Assembly: GCF_958450345.1 (NCBI RefSeq)
Contig: NC_088780.1
Location: 165,460,726-165,524,725 of the forward strand
Direction: 5' to 3'
DNA length: 64,000 nucleotides
Source: Calliphora vicina
Lineage: Eukaryota > Arthropoda > Insecta > Diptera > Calliphoridae
A program made the translations under genes and the position numbers. This document shows, piece after piece, positions 45,443-56,413 of this stretch. The notes below the pieces were generated by a model. The model was not told the DNA's origin and did not search any database. It saw nothing but the letters and a program-made list of their open reading frames with translations. Positions within the stretch are counted from its first letter, which is position 1. Every line of letters starts with the position of its first letter.

Positions 45443-46257
45443 CACTAATACCCCGGTTTGCGTCGCTAGTTGGGCCTGGAGAAACGCGACGCAAAACGAA
45501 GCACGATTTTTCATACATTTGTATTGATTTTCATTTAATTGGTTCCTAGATTCATAATTTTTGCTGAAAAAATATATTTTTCAATACAAACATTTTCGTA
45601 TTAACGACGCAAATCGAGTACATGCTGAAACAAAAACGATGCAAATAGAAGAACTAACGACGCAACTTCGAAGCCATGCAAAGCAAACTGGAACAAAATC
45701 AACGCAACTTCGAAATCACAGAAATTTTAAAAGACGCAACTGGAGTATTAAAGGAGGGTCAGACGGCATGTATTGCTTGTGTTTTGTGCCATGTATTGGG
45801 ACATTTTTCCATATGTAAACATGTACATACCGTGTGATCCATATGAAACTTTGTGTATGTAAAATACATGTGTATTACTCGTGACATTTTTTGCAATTAG
45901 AGCATGTTCTATTTTCGTGTGTATAACAGTGTTGTATTTTGAAATACAACACTGTGTGAGTGCAAAATAAAAAAACAAAACAAAAAATAGTAAAGAAAAA
46001 TCATAACAAAATAAATTTCATTGCATTAAATATATGTATTGTGATTTTAAAATGTTTTAAATAAATATATTGTTAAAAACAACAAATATATAAACTAATA
46101 GAGGTTATGTCACATGCAATTACATATGTACGTTTGAACGTGGAAATTATGAATCGTATGTATAACGTGAATTTTGGCATACACATGGAATTCCATATGT
46201 ATCGAATACATGTCCCAATACACAAGCAATACATGCCGTCTGACCCCCCTATTAGTG
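45443..46257. mobile_element. CACTAATACC element (TA duplication), split by a second element
   Basis: The left end 'cactaataccccggtttgcg' matches the complement of the right end 'cgcaactggagtatta' plus 'gtg'. The right end is broken inside TTA by the element at 45751-46251 and completed at 46255-46257. TA lies directly outside both outer ends (45441-45442 and 46258-46259), as for Tc1/mariner-type elements. Without the inserted element it would be about 310 bp. The interior repeats 'acgacgcaa' several times; there is no transposase. Confidence 0.8.
45751..46251. mobile_element. MITE, 501 bp, TTA duplication, nested in the CACTAATACC element
   Basis: The inverted ends contain 'gggtcagacggcatgtattg' plus 'cttgtg' exactly, with a few mismatches in the first bases. 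TTA stands outside both (45748-45750 and 46252-46254). It is suggestive of PIF/Harbinger. The open frames inside are incidental. Confidence 0.8.
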
Positions 46258-46259
46258 TA

Positions 46260-46785
46260 TAGTTTTTCGAAGGACAACTTTTGACTGTGTTTTAAGAGAG
46301 GTATATAAAGTTTTGTAATAATATAATAGTAATGTTTGACCGGACTCACACTCGTAGTTTTAATCGGTCAAAATTCAGTAATATCTAGACTTGTATTAAA
46401 AGATTAAACAGCTCCGAAACTTTTGTCACATAGATACAAATATTTAGGTTGCTAATCGAGTGATTCGGTAAATTTTTCTGTTAGGGTGATTTCAATTCTT
46501 TTCGTAACTTAACAACTGAGTTTCTATTGCTCGAATCGAACAAATATATGGATATAATCGAATCAACAAATCTGTTTAAAATTTGGGGAAATGACACTGT
46601 AAATTTTAAAAATAAAACAAATTAAGAAATTACCGAAGTGACACATTTATGTGACCGGAACTCAAATGTTCTATAACGAAAATATATTTACTCACTATAT
46701 TTGTGTACATTGATGTTAAAATAGATTAGAAAAACAGAAATGCTAATCAAACTTATTGTATGCCAATATTCAAGTATAGAAAATA
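46260..46785. other. AT-rich DNA, nothing recognised
   Basis: No exon or transposon end is visible. Confidence 0.4.
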
Positions 46786-47010
46786 GATTGTAATTTTTAC
46801 ATTTTTCATTTGCTACCCCACAAAGTATATATATTCTGGATCACAATAGATAGCGAAATGTCCGTATATATGTTTCCGTAGTCCCCAAATAACTGAGATA
46901 CATGATTCATACAACAATATATCTGCAATATATATCGAGAAAATCGGCCCATAAATGGCTGAGATATAAAAAAAACCAGGATAACCTCGATTTTCGATCT
47001 AATTTTTTTT
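46786..47010 (+). repeat. repeat family A, copy 6, partial
   Basis: It contains 'ttttcatttgctaccccaca', 'aagtatatatattctggatc', 'ccccaaataactgagataca' and 'cataaatggctgagatataa'. It stops before the A/T-rich second half. Confidence 0.65.
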
Positions 47011-47282
47011 AATTTATACTAGATTTTTGTGATAATTATTTGAACTTTTATTTTATATAATTTGAAAGTAAATTTTTAATTAGGCTTAAGTTTATTTATT
47101 ATAATTAATCTGTAATAAGTCAAAGAATAGCATTGAACATTAATTTTTAGACAATTGGCAAATTGGAATGCATTTTCTACCGGCCGGAAATTGCCGGTAC
47201 TATTTTAATACTAAATTTAACAAAAAAAAGTAAGAGTCCTATATTTGGATGTGCTGAATATTATATACCAAAGCAAATAAAA

Positions 47283-47830
47283 ACAAGTAAGAGTGCTATA
47301 TTCGGCTGTGCCAAATCTTATATACCCTTCACCAAATTATACTTCAAAATTTTAAATATTTTTAGGTAAACAAAAATTGTTTTCCAGTTGTTTTTTTTAA
47401 TTGTTTGGAAAAAAATTTAAAAATTTTAAAATTTTTTTTACATTTTTTTTATATTTAAAAATTTTTTTGTGAAAAAAAAATCGGGTTAAAAAATATTTTT
47501 TCCGATTTTGACTCATTGTGGGTCCAACTTACTATGTATTATATACGTCGTTGCAAATGTCTTTGAAATATCTATCATTTGATATCCATATTGTGTATAT
47601 TAATGTTTTAGTAATCCAGATATATGTAGGTCAAAAATCGAGGTTGTCCTGGTTTTTCCTCATATCTCAGCCATTTGTGGACCGATTTTGCTGATTTTAA
47701 ATAGCAAACTTCTCGAAAGCATGTCTGACAGAATTATTGAAGATTTGGATCCCGAAGATATCTGGGGTCTTCAGAAAATTGATTTCAACAGACAGACAGA
47801 AGGGTATTTTTTATACCTTCTCACGAAGGT
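47283..47830 (-). repeat. repeat family A, copy 7
   Basis: It runs from 'acaagtaagagtgctatatt' with an intact tail hairpin (ttcggctgtgcc) to 'ttataccttctcacgaaggt'. The orientation is opposite to copy 1. The 47163-47369 open frame reads into it and is not a gene. Confidence 0.75.
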
Positions 47831-48358
47831 ATAAAAAACTGTTTTGGTGAAAATAAATTTTGTTGAAAAAAATATGTCAGACATTTATGAGCTGATTTTC
47901 TCGATTTTAAATATTAACCGAACCGGAATATACACGATATATTAATGTATATATGGGCAATTCCATATCATCGTACGTGACATTTGTACGCCTATAGAGT
48001 GGAATAGATTTTGCAAAAATAAGAGTATCTGAAAAATAATTTGGTCTTTTAAAATAATAAAAAGTTCTTTCGAAATATTGTTGTCCAAAATATTGAGCGA
48101 AATAAGGGTATATCGTACGTGACACAAAACGGAACTCATTTTGAGGTACATGTAGAAATATGCGAAAATATTCGAATCGTGAGAGGCGTTTTGTTTTCTT
48201 TTAATTTCTTACACTAAACGAAATATTTTTCCTTTACAATCCGTCATATTTAAATAAAAACAATCTTTGGATGATTTTATAATAAATAAAATTTAATATC
48301 GTACGTGACATACCGTACGTGACAGATTTTTCTCTTATAATAAAACAATATACATATA

Positions 48359-48588
48359 GGGTGTGTTCGTAAATGCCGTAAATTTGTGCATCACTGATGC
48401 CACGACCGTCAAACTTTTGCAACATATAACTTAATGATGCATTGGTTGCACAAATTTGCGGCATCACTGCCAACAATTTGCATTAAAAAACGTTTGACGT
48501 AAAGCAATAATCGCAAATATGCTTTTTCGAACGCTAAACTTTTAATTTGCTGCAGTGATGCAATCATACTGAATTTACGAACACACCC
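48359..48588. mobile_element. MITE, 230 bp, ATA duplication
   Basis: The ends 'gggtgtgttcgtaaat' are exact inverted repeats, and 'gcatcactg' follows in both arms. ATA lies outside both (48356-48358 and 48589-48591). It shares the internal GCATCACTG with the neighbouring element at 48816. Confidence 0.8.
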
Positions 48589-48815
48589 ATATTCTGTAAA
48601 TATATGTATACAAAAACTAAAAAAGTGAATAGAAAATATACATTCGGTTTCAATAAACAACTTGACAATAGCAAAAAAACAATCAGAGTCAATTTCATTT
48701 CATACTACAAGCTAATTGGGAGCCTAGTTTTCGCCGCAATTTTAGCCTAAAACATTAAAAAATTTAATATAATCAGTTGAAACTATTATTTTTGCCTTTA
48801 AAATGTTGTAATAAG

Positions 48816-49050
48816 GGGCCTTTTCGGAAATGCATCACTGCGCTGCATTTGATGCTCATCTGTGATTAGTTTGCGATGCTCATGCAAATCAGCTGATGCT
48901 GATGCGCAGACAATGCATCAGCCATTTTTGTGATGCTTGTTTGATGGGTTTTTGCGCATCATATGTTTCACTGTTGCTTTTTAGAACTCATGACATTTGC
49001 AGTGTTGGCAACTTTTGCATTAGCGCAGTGATGCATTTCCGAAAAGGCCC
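48816..49050. mobile_element. MITE, 235 bp, perfect 29-bp inverted ends
   Basis: The ends begin 'gggccttttcggaaatgcat' and continue 'cactgcgct', exact for 29 bases. AAG lies outside both (48813-48815 and 49051-49053). The perfect arms suggest recent insertion compared with its surroundings. Confidence 0.85.
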
Positions 49051-49072
49051 AAGCTCTAAATACTTACACATA

Positions 49073-49199
49073 CAGCCCAATTATGAATAAAAAATTCCGC
49101 GGGAGTTTGTTCCCCGGGAGTTTTTTCTCATTGAAATTGAATAGGAAAAATGAGAAAAGGGAAAAAACTCCCGCGGAATTTTTATTCATAATTGGGCTG
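49073..49199. mobile_element. MITE, 127 bp, ATA duplication, CAGCCCAATTATGAA ends
   Basis: The arms 'cagcccaattatgaataaaa' and onwards through 'ttccgcgggagttt' are near-perfect inverted repeats; ATA is duplicated (49070-49072 and 49200-49202). A shortened relative lies at 61116-61194. Confidence 0.8.
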
Positions 49200-49440
49200 A
49201 TAGTAATATTTTAGTGTTTTCACCTATTCAAATCATCTTGAAAGGTTTTTGTGTGTTTCAGTCGTGGTAGCAATTCTCGTGGAATTGCCCATATGTATCA
49301 ATCATGTTAGTAAGTTATTTGGGGGCTCCAAAAAGATTATTATTTAGATGAGGGCTGTTTTACTCAACATTTTACCATCAAAAAGTGATTTTCGTGAAAA
49401 TCAAAGATAGAGGGTTTTGAATATAGGCTCTCGATATAAA

Positions 49441-51652
49441 GAAATTCACAAAATATTCCGGAAATAATTTGCCAAGTAAGAATCCTATTGTTAACAGTAC
49501 ATAGAATGAATTGTTCATACGCCATTCATAATCATAATTGTTCCCATAGAAGTGTCAATATCCCTTCGTTTTTCTCTTTCACTATAGAGGTTTTGCTAAG
49601 TCTCCTATTATCCGCAACAAACACTTTTACTTGTTATTTGTATTTCTTTATTTATTTGTTGTTATCACACTAATGCGTTCATTATGACTCTTGTTGTTGC
49701 TGTTGTTGTTCTTAGTCTTGGTCAAGTTGTTGTTGTTGTTGTTTGTATTATTGGTGTCTCATAACACACCAACACCACCAGTAGCCATCCACAGTTAAAT
49801 GCACTTTTGTTGTTGCACTGCTGCCGTTGTTCTTCTTGTTGCACAACAGACAGGTGAAGAATCAAACAAAAAGAGGAAACAACAAATAAAAAAAAAACAA
49901 AAACATAATAAATAAAGAATAAAAATAATAAAATGCAGTCGTACACCAACACCACCCAGTCCATAGAGGAGTAGTATTTAGTTAGTTAGTGCACAATCAA
50001 CCAACCAACCATCCCATCCATCCGTTCATCGTTTATTCACACTCTACGATCACATGCTGATTTGTGTGCGAGAGTGCAACTAACTAAATGCTCGTCGGTT
50101 TATCCATCCATCCGTCTGTCCATCCGTCCGTCCATCTGTCTGTCTGAGTTGCTGTGTTGTCTGCATATTTATATCTATGAGAATGAATATGTGCAATTGC
50201 ATATTTGTATGTACACACTGTATTACTCGTACTTTAGCTTCTTCTTTTTTTCCTTACCAATATTTATTTTTTGCCGGCCGGTTACGACGGACGATCACTA
50301 TTAAAACAAACTTTTTGTTGTTGTTGTTATTTTGCTTTGTTAATGTGTTGTACAATTTATCAAGGTTTATTGCTGGTAATGTGCACAATCAAACACACTC
50401 TCATACATACATAAACAACATTTCACTCCCATACATATATTTAGCAAAAATTGCAAACTAAATTGATTGTTTTAGAATAAACGATTGATGATCGTTTAAC
50501 TGATTGTCAATTGGCTGTCTATCCATATGTCTTGCTGGCTCGCTGCCTGTCTGTATGTCGTATCTGTCTGTCTGCATGTCGCTCCTTCCGCCTGTCTATA
50601 CGTCCGACTGTGTTTGTTAACGGTCACCGTGACGTCTTAAAGTCTCGTTCGTATTGCTTAATTTTCCTTAATAAAAAGCGATCGTATTAAATGTTTGCCA
50701 AACTACTTTTGTTTTTGTTGTTGTTGTTGCTCTTGGCTTTTATATGAATTCTTTATGGGCAAAGTTAATTGTGAAGATCATCATCATTATCATCTTTGTT
50801 TATAAAAAATATAAAGAAACAAGTTGTATACCCCGACCCTGAATAAAAATGATATACAATTCAGCTAAACTAATTCTTGGTACATACACAGAAAGCCATA
50901 CACTGAATGACAGTTAAAAAGTCAGTGTGAATGAAATATTGACTAGAATAAGCCTCTAACTAGGTTTATTAGCGTATTAGGTGAGCTGAAATCGTAAAAT
51001 TTTGTGCTGAATCTTATACATCCTGCACCACAGAATCATTAATTTTTTTAATTAATTCACACACACAAAAATTAATTGAATGAAATGTGAGTCAATTCAA
51101 TTGAAAATAAATTACAATTCATTTCCAATTCAAATGAATTTGTCAAATGAATTCCAATTCGTTTCTAATTCAAATGAATTTTTAGAATGAATTGCCATTC
51201 ATTTCCAATTCAACTGAATTTGTCAAAGTGAATTCCAATTCATTTGGATTGAATTGATTTTGAATTCAATTCATTTTACAGATTCATTTGAATTGAAAAC
51301 GAATAGCAACTCATTTTTACCAATATTTAAGTGTTGATTTGCATCAACTGCATTTTTGCGATTTAATTTTCATGTTCGCAAATAAAAGTCACAATCTGAC
51401 CTTTACGAAATAAATTATAAATCACTTATCCAGATTATTTGTGTTTATTTATTTTCTGTTTCTCTCAATCCCAAACATAAAATGTTCTCGAATAAATCAC
51501 TCTCTCAGTGATATATCAGAAAAAATTATTTGTAAATGGCTGCGCATGAGAATTTACCATTGAAATAAAAGTGAACCCGTTATTTTCGTATTCATGCTGC
51601 TTAAAAATGTTCACAACATTATTGAAATTTCAGCACTTTGGAAGTGGCACAA
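49441..51652. other. TTG-, CATC- and AATTC-rich DNA, no gene recognised
   Basis: Microsatellites: TTG at 49693-49745, (ATCC)/(GTCC)-type runs at 50005-50145 and 50545-50610, and TTG at 50315-50335 and 50712-50730. At 51050-51300 'aattcatttccaattc'-like words repeat many times and resemble repeat family C. The open frames in this stretch are low complexity. 'ggtcaccgtgacgtc' at 50622 holds a CRE-like TGACGTC with no other promoter context. Confidence 0.4.
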
Positions 51653-52113
51653 TAAAGAAGTGGCCACTTAAAATCCGTACGCACTGTAGTAATCATAACA
51701 AAGCTCCCAGTTATCAAAATGGAAAAAGATTTACATATGTTTTTAACAGCAAATCTACCTCTTTCCTACAATGAATTGCAAGTTATTATGTTTAGTTTTA
51801 AAAAGTATAGACACAATGGAAAAAGAAGCTAGTGATAAAATTGTGCACAAATATCTAGAAAATCCGACTTTTTCGTGTTAAATAATCTGAATTTTGGCAG
51901 ATATCAGGTCAGAAATTTTACATCGCGGCAGCTCGAGGTTGTGTGGTCTTTAAATATGAATACGTAAAATTGAACAAAAATATTAATTTTCAGAAATGTT
52001 TTTAAAGAATTTTCAGAATTATATATAAAAAGATAGTTTGGAAAAGCGATTGTTGTCATTTGTAGGACATCACACATCTAATACAAAGTTTTAGTCAAGT
52101 TGTCATTACTCAA

Positions 52114-52331
52114 TTGGGGTATTCACACGGTCTGCTATTAGTCATAATGTCCTAATATATTATAATAGTTGTTGTATTTTAAACAAAAACAAAGTATTAT
52201 TATATAGTTCGAATATTCTTATTAGTTTAAAACTTTTTTGTTTGAAACACAACAAAATTTGTTTAAACTATCATAATATATTACGACATTATGACAATAT
52301 GACCTAATAGAAGTCCGTGTGAATACCCCAA
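52114..52331. mobile_element. MITE family L, copy 2, with 18-bp flanking direct repeats
   Basis: The ends 'ttggggtattcacacgg' are exact inverted repeats, followed by 'gtcataatgtc.taatat' on both arms as in copy 1. The 18-base word 'caagttgtcattactcaa' occurs directly left (52096-52113) and, 4 bases away, right (52336-52353). There is no coding frame. Confidence 0.75.
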
Positions 52332-52453
52332 ATGACAAGTTGTCATTACTCAAATACAACTATGAAGTGGTATAATGAGAATAATATTGATGTTATAGCA
52401 AAACACATCAATTAAACAAATTGCCCAAATCTTCGTCCAATCGAGATATATTG

Positions 52454-52699
52454 TAGGGTTCTATAAGTCGATTGTTCGAACAATCGACTATTTCCTGAAA
52501 AAAGTCGAAAAGTCGAAATCGACCTTTTGGTCGGAAAAAAGTCGAACAATCGATTATGTTATCTCAAAAGTCGAATAGTCGAAAATAGTCGAAAAGTCGA
52601 TTAACTAAAAAGTCGAAAGTTCGAAAAGTCGACTTTTTAAAAAACGGAAAAAGTCGAAAGGTCGAAAAGTCGACTTTTTGTTTCAGCTATAGAACCCTA
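52454..52699. mobile_element. non-autonomous hAT-type element 5 (GTCGAAAAGTCGA-rich), 8-bp duplication
   Basis: The ends 'tagggttctata' and the complement of 'tatagaaccctaa' minus the final base are exact. ATATATTG is duplicated at 52446-52453 and 52700-52707. Nearly all of the 246 bases consist of GTCGA/TCGAC palindromic words ('gtcgattgttcgaacaatcg', 'aaaagtcgaaaagtcgac'). Confidence 0.9.
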
Positions 52700-53035
52700 A
52701 TATATTGGAGAATTGTTAAACGTAAATTGAAAAAGAGTGCAGGTACAGTAAATAACCAGATTTTGATGAGAACAAAGTGGAATAAATATGCTGGAATAAC
52801 GGTAGAAGTGGGAAGTAAAGTTGTGCAGCTATTAATAGGAGGCATAAAAAGTAAAACCAGAGATGTATTGGAAATAAAGACACATAAACCTGCAGTTATA
52901 TTTTTTTAAAGCTTAATTGATTTACATTTAATTTCATGTATACAATGTTAACATACGTTGTTTCATTTAAAAGTTATGCTCGTTTTAATCCGACCGGATT
53001 TTAAGTGGCCACTTCTTTAGTATTGGAAAAAATAG

Positions 53036-53260
53036 ACGGAAATAAATCTGTGACTTCTAAACGCTTAGTCCAATTTGAATGAAATTTGACATGCGCAAAG
53101 AGGAATTGTTGTCGAGTTCATGTTTTGAGTTTGGTCTTCATGGACCCAACAGGAATTCCGACTTCAAAAAAATTACAAATAAAGAATCTCCATCAATTAT
53201 CTCTTATAGTTTATAAGTAGTATTTGAAAATTAAATTTTCAAATTTTTTTGATATCCGAA
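53036..53260 (+). repeat. repeat family F, copy 1
   Basis: It shares 'ctgtgacttctaaacg', 'tttgaatgaaat', 'acatgcgcaaag', 'attatctcttata' and 'ttgaaaattaaatttt' with the sequence at 60826-61040. No coding frame. Confidence 0.55.
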
Positions 53261-53261
53261 T

Positions 53262-53400
53262 TTATTTATTTGAAGTTCTCGAAGCAAACCCATCTATTAC
53301 TACTCTTATGATACGTCTACGAAGGAAACTATAAAAAAAACGAGAAAATTCTACCCCGACAGCGAACGAGATCAATTTCGAAACTAGTCCATAATGACAC
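53262..53400 (-). pseudogene. non-LTR retrotransposon fragment, minus strand
   Basis: On the minus strand FLRRRIIRVVIDGFASRTSN corresponds to FLRNRIIRVVIDGISSNEFK in the retrotransposon at 11.1 kb, the segment just before the core of the reverse transcriptase. It is truncated at both ends. Confidence 0.6.
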
Positions 53401-53467
53401 CCGGTCAAATGATTTCGAAATGTCAGAGGAAGGAAATACTTGTAGTTTTTCTCGATCACTTTTATTA

Positions 53468-54025
53468 ATTTTATACCCTACACCACCAGGTGCTGATGTT
53501 TGTAACATGCAAAGATATTGTCCAAACACCCAAGAAAACTTTCTGAGTCGATTAAGCGATATCCTTTTAAGCGTCCTTCCATTCATGTACTCAAACTATA
53601 GGTCGCAAACTTTAATATTGCCCGAAGGCTGAAACCTATTGAATTTGGTTAGAATCTTTCCATTATTTTTCCCTGCCCTATCTGAAAATACTTAAGCTGT
53701 CAAATATCTTACATAATTATAATTTTCCATAGCTCTCATATAAGGACCTCTCTCAGAAATTTCATTAATGAAATATGTTAATATCCAAATAATAAAATTC
53801 GACACAAATATGTTTCATATTTATGAAATTATCCCACCAAATTTTGTGACGATCGATCCATAATTAGTCATAGCTCCCATAAAAAGCCCATTTCCGAAAA
53901 TCATTTTAACGATTATAGATATCTTAAAAATGTTGGTCTCCAAATAAAATTCAATACAAATAAGAGAAGACATGTCATCTATTTTATGGCGATTGGTCCA
54001 TAAATAAGGACTGAGATCGAATAAA
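53468..54025 (+). repeat. repeat family B, copy 2
   Basis: It begins 'ataccctacaccaccaggtg', then 'ctgatgtttgtaac' and 'atttccattattt'. The second half has 'gatcgatccataattagtca', 'tagctcccata' and 'cccatttccgaaaat', shared with copy 3 at 58160-58200. Confidence 0.6.
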
Positions 54026-54199
54026 CATACGTTTTAACTTAAAACTATAAACCCAAGTATTATTTAATTTTTTTGTATCAATTTACCTTTGAAAAATATG
54101 CCAGTTATTATGTTTAGTGTCAATTAAGTTCATTTGTTGTTAATCTAAAATTATTGAATATTTTCAACAAAACCCAACTTGGTCAACTGATTAAAATGT

Positions 54200-54850
54200 T
54201 ATTGAACAGTATCGGGAGAACTTGTCCTGGTTCAGGTAGAAGGAATGGTCCACATGATATTTCTAAAGCCAATAAATAGGAAGCATTTTCAAAAGAGTTC
54301 CCAACATATCCGTTAGGAAAGCAGTCAAGTTGGCTCAGTATTCGGACTATTTAGTACGAAGAGTTAAAGCCAATGCAGGTTTAAAAACATACAAGGCTCA
54401 AAAAGTTCCTGACTGGAACTCTGCTAAAAATTTAGAGGCCAAAGACAGAGCACGAAAGTTGAAGTCAAATTTTATACTAAAAATATACCTGCTGCATAAT
54501 GAATGACGAAGCGTATGTATGGGAAATTTTTCGCAGCTTCCAATATTTTTATGTTGCTTAAGCTCCAGGGAATATTGTAGAAAAGTTTAGGACCCAAAAG
54601 CAGAAAATTTTCCCAAAAAGTTCTTGGCATGGCAAGCAATATGCAGTTGAGGCAAAAGAAGCCAAATAATTGTTACAAAGGACTCTATGAATAACAAATA
54701 TTTACAAAAGAGGATCCTTCCATTCATAAGACTTCTTAATGTGTCCACTTATTTTTGGCCTGATTTATCATCCTGTCACTATAGTAAGCAAGGTCGGGCT
54801 TGCCTGAAATTTAGTGAAATAACGGTATTCTTAAAGTAACAACTTCACTG
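54200..54850 (+). pseudogene. decayed Tc1/mariner-superfamily transposase
   Basis: In successive frames the plus strand gives GRPHDISKANK, VPNISVRKAVKLAQ, VRRVKANAGLKTYKAQKVPD, MNDEAYVWE (first catalytic Asp), KIFPKKFLAWQAIC, LQKRILPFIR and FWPDLSSCHYSK (second catalytic Asp). These are the landmarks of the IS630/Tc1 group that has an FWPDLASCHY-type motif. At least four frameshifts or stops separate them, and the region with the third acidic residue is missing after 54850. It is not functional. Confidence 0.75.
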
Positions 54851-56340
54851 GTTTTGAAACTTATTTCAATACAATTGCAATACGACAACCCCTGCATATT
54901 TTATGGGTAATAAAGAATAATTTTGTGCTTAAACAAAACTTTTCATTTTACCCTTTTTTCTGTCACTAAGTGTTTAATGCATTTAAAAAAAAATACAGAC
55001 ACACAGACGAATAATGAACCCACGGAACAGAAGACAGACGATCTCTATGGATGCAAAGAAGGACGGAAAGACGGACGAACGAATCTGCATCAATAAATTA
55101 AAATGATTTTTGCTACTTGTTTTATTGTAAATTAAATGCGTGTTGCTGCTGATGGGGGGATGTATGATGCTGCTGTTGGATGTTGGTTGGTGTTAAATTG
55201 ATTTGATATTTAATTGTTTCTTCTTTCACAACTTAAAAATTCATCGATTTCCGTTGTTCTTGTTGTAATATTTTGTTTTTGTTTTTATTGTATTTTCACC
55301 CAATCAATTTAAACTCGTATAAAAATACGAGAATGCACTTAAAACTAAAAAAGAAACAATCGATTTAAATTGCGTATCGTATGGATACAATAACTAACAA
55401 ATAACATTGTCGATGCTGTTGTTTGTTGTTGTAATTGAGGTTTTAATTTCAATTTCGAATTTAAATTTACAATTATATACATATTTTCTGTGTTGTTCGT
55501 AATTCAGTGCTGTCTGTTTTGCTCTGCTCTGCTCTACACTGGTCTGGTCTTTTAATTTACCACTTAACACTTGTAAGTTTCCTTTTTTTTATTATTTTGT
55601 ATATAAAAATAAATTTTTGTAAATGGAAATATGAACTTGTTATTGTTGTTTCCCATTATTTTAAATTGTTTAATGTTGTACATGTTGGTAGTTTAAATTA
55701 AATTGGTTACTCACACTCATAAACTCAGTTAAATTGTTTAATTTTTATGACAAAAAATGTTTTTTTATGATTATTGTTATTAAGATTTTTGCCTGTTTTC
55801 GATCTATTTTTAATTTAATTTTTTACATGCAAAAAATTGAAAACAAAACCAGGCAGCAGAAAACACCTGATTAACTATTTATTTTGATTTTTATTATCCA
55901 ATTAACAACAATAAATAAAAAACCCCACCAAAATCACCAAAGTTGTATATTTTGAGAAGTGATCATCATCATGATGATCGTCTTCAACTTCATCATTATC
56001 ATGATTATGAAGATACACTGGTTGTATCTATGTGTGTGTTTGTGTGTCTGTTTGTTTTAGATTGTGTTGTAAAAAACTCGAATCTTCTTAGATTTTAACT
56101 TAACACACCACCACTCTTACTCACTGTTAAATATTTTGAAAACAATAATAAAATCAAATTAATAGTTATCAACCAACTACAACAAATTTCACACAAAATC
56201 ACTAACAACAAACAGATTTAATTTAAGAATTAGACAAAATAACAATAATTAATAATGATGGTTGGTTGACTTTATTTAAAGTGTTTTTGTTTAATTTTTG
56301 TTTTAATTTATTAAAAACCAACTTTTTGAACAGACAGTCA
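54851..56340. other. AT- and TTG-rich DNA, no gene recognised
   Basis: Simple runs: TGCTGC near 55143-55175, TTG near 55255-55270 and 55415-55430, GATCATCATCATGATGATCG near 55960. The open frame 55507-55701 resembles no protein. Confidence 0.4.
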
Positions 56341-56357
56341 AGTGTCAGTGTGCCGCT

Positions 56358-56413
56358 ATTTAAACGTTCAACAACTTGTTCAGATCGAACTTCACTTAAA
56401 ACTAAACAGACGT
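56358..56413 (+). promoter_or_regulatory. weak core-promoter candidate, plus strand
   Basis: TATTTAAA at 56358-56365, an initiator-like TTCAGATC with +1 at 56382, and AGACGTT beginning at +27 lie close together. The TATA spacing (-24) is shorter than usual and the DPE-like word is one base early, so this is tentative. No coding exon follows in the window. Confidence 0.2.

Larger units (their letters stand above)
47951..49294. mobile_element. 1.34-kb element with ATATGGGCAATTCCA ends, GTAT duplication, hosting three MITEs
   Basis: The left end 'atatgggcaattcca' equals the complement of the right end 'tggaattgcccatat'. GTAT flanks both sides (47947-47950 and 49295-49298). Between about 47973 and 48325 the motif CGTACGTGACA occurs four times ('cgtacgtgaca' near 47973, 48114, 48300, 48314). 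Three miniature elements (48359-48588, 48816-49050, 49073-49199) account for much of the right half. No transposase is recognisable. Confidence 0.65.
47840..49440 (-). repeat. decayed family A copy split by a 1.34-kb insertion
   Basis: The left part (47880-47950: 'gagctgattttctcgatttt', 'aaatattaaccgaaccggaa') and the right part (49295-49330: 'gtatcaatcatgttagtaag', 'ttatttgggggctcc') are adjacent segments in other family A copies such as the one at 60218-60815. Confidence 0.55.
51655..53017. mobile_element. Tc1/mariner-type element with TA duplication, carrying two inserted elements
   Basis: The ends 'aagaagtggccacttaaaat' plus 'ccg' are exact inverted repeats of 23 bases, flanked by TA on both sides. 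Inside, 51838-51900 reads IVHKYLENPTFS and 52727-52909 encodes KSAGTVNNQ..., both like scraps of the DNA-binding half of a Tc1-type transposase. The catalytic half is not recognisable. Two younger elements lie within it: MITE family L (52114-52331) and a hAT-type element (52454-52699). Confidence 0.7.

Noticed and set aside
50620..50640. CRE-like TGACGTC in 'ggtcaccgtgacgtc' as a promoter element
   Set aside because: A single short match without initiator, TATA box or exon nearby.
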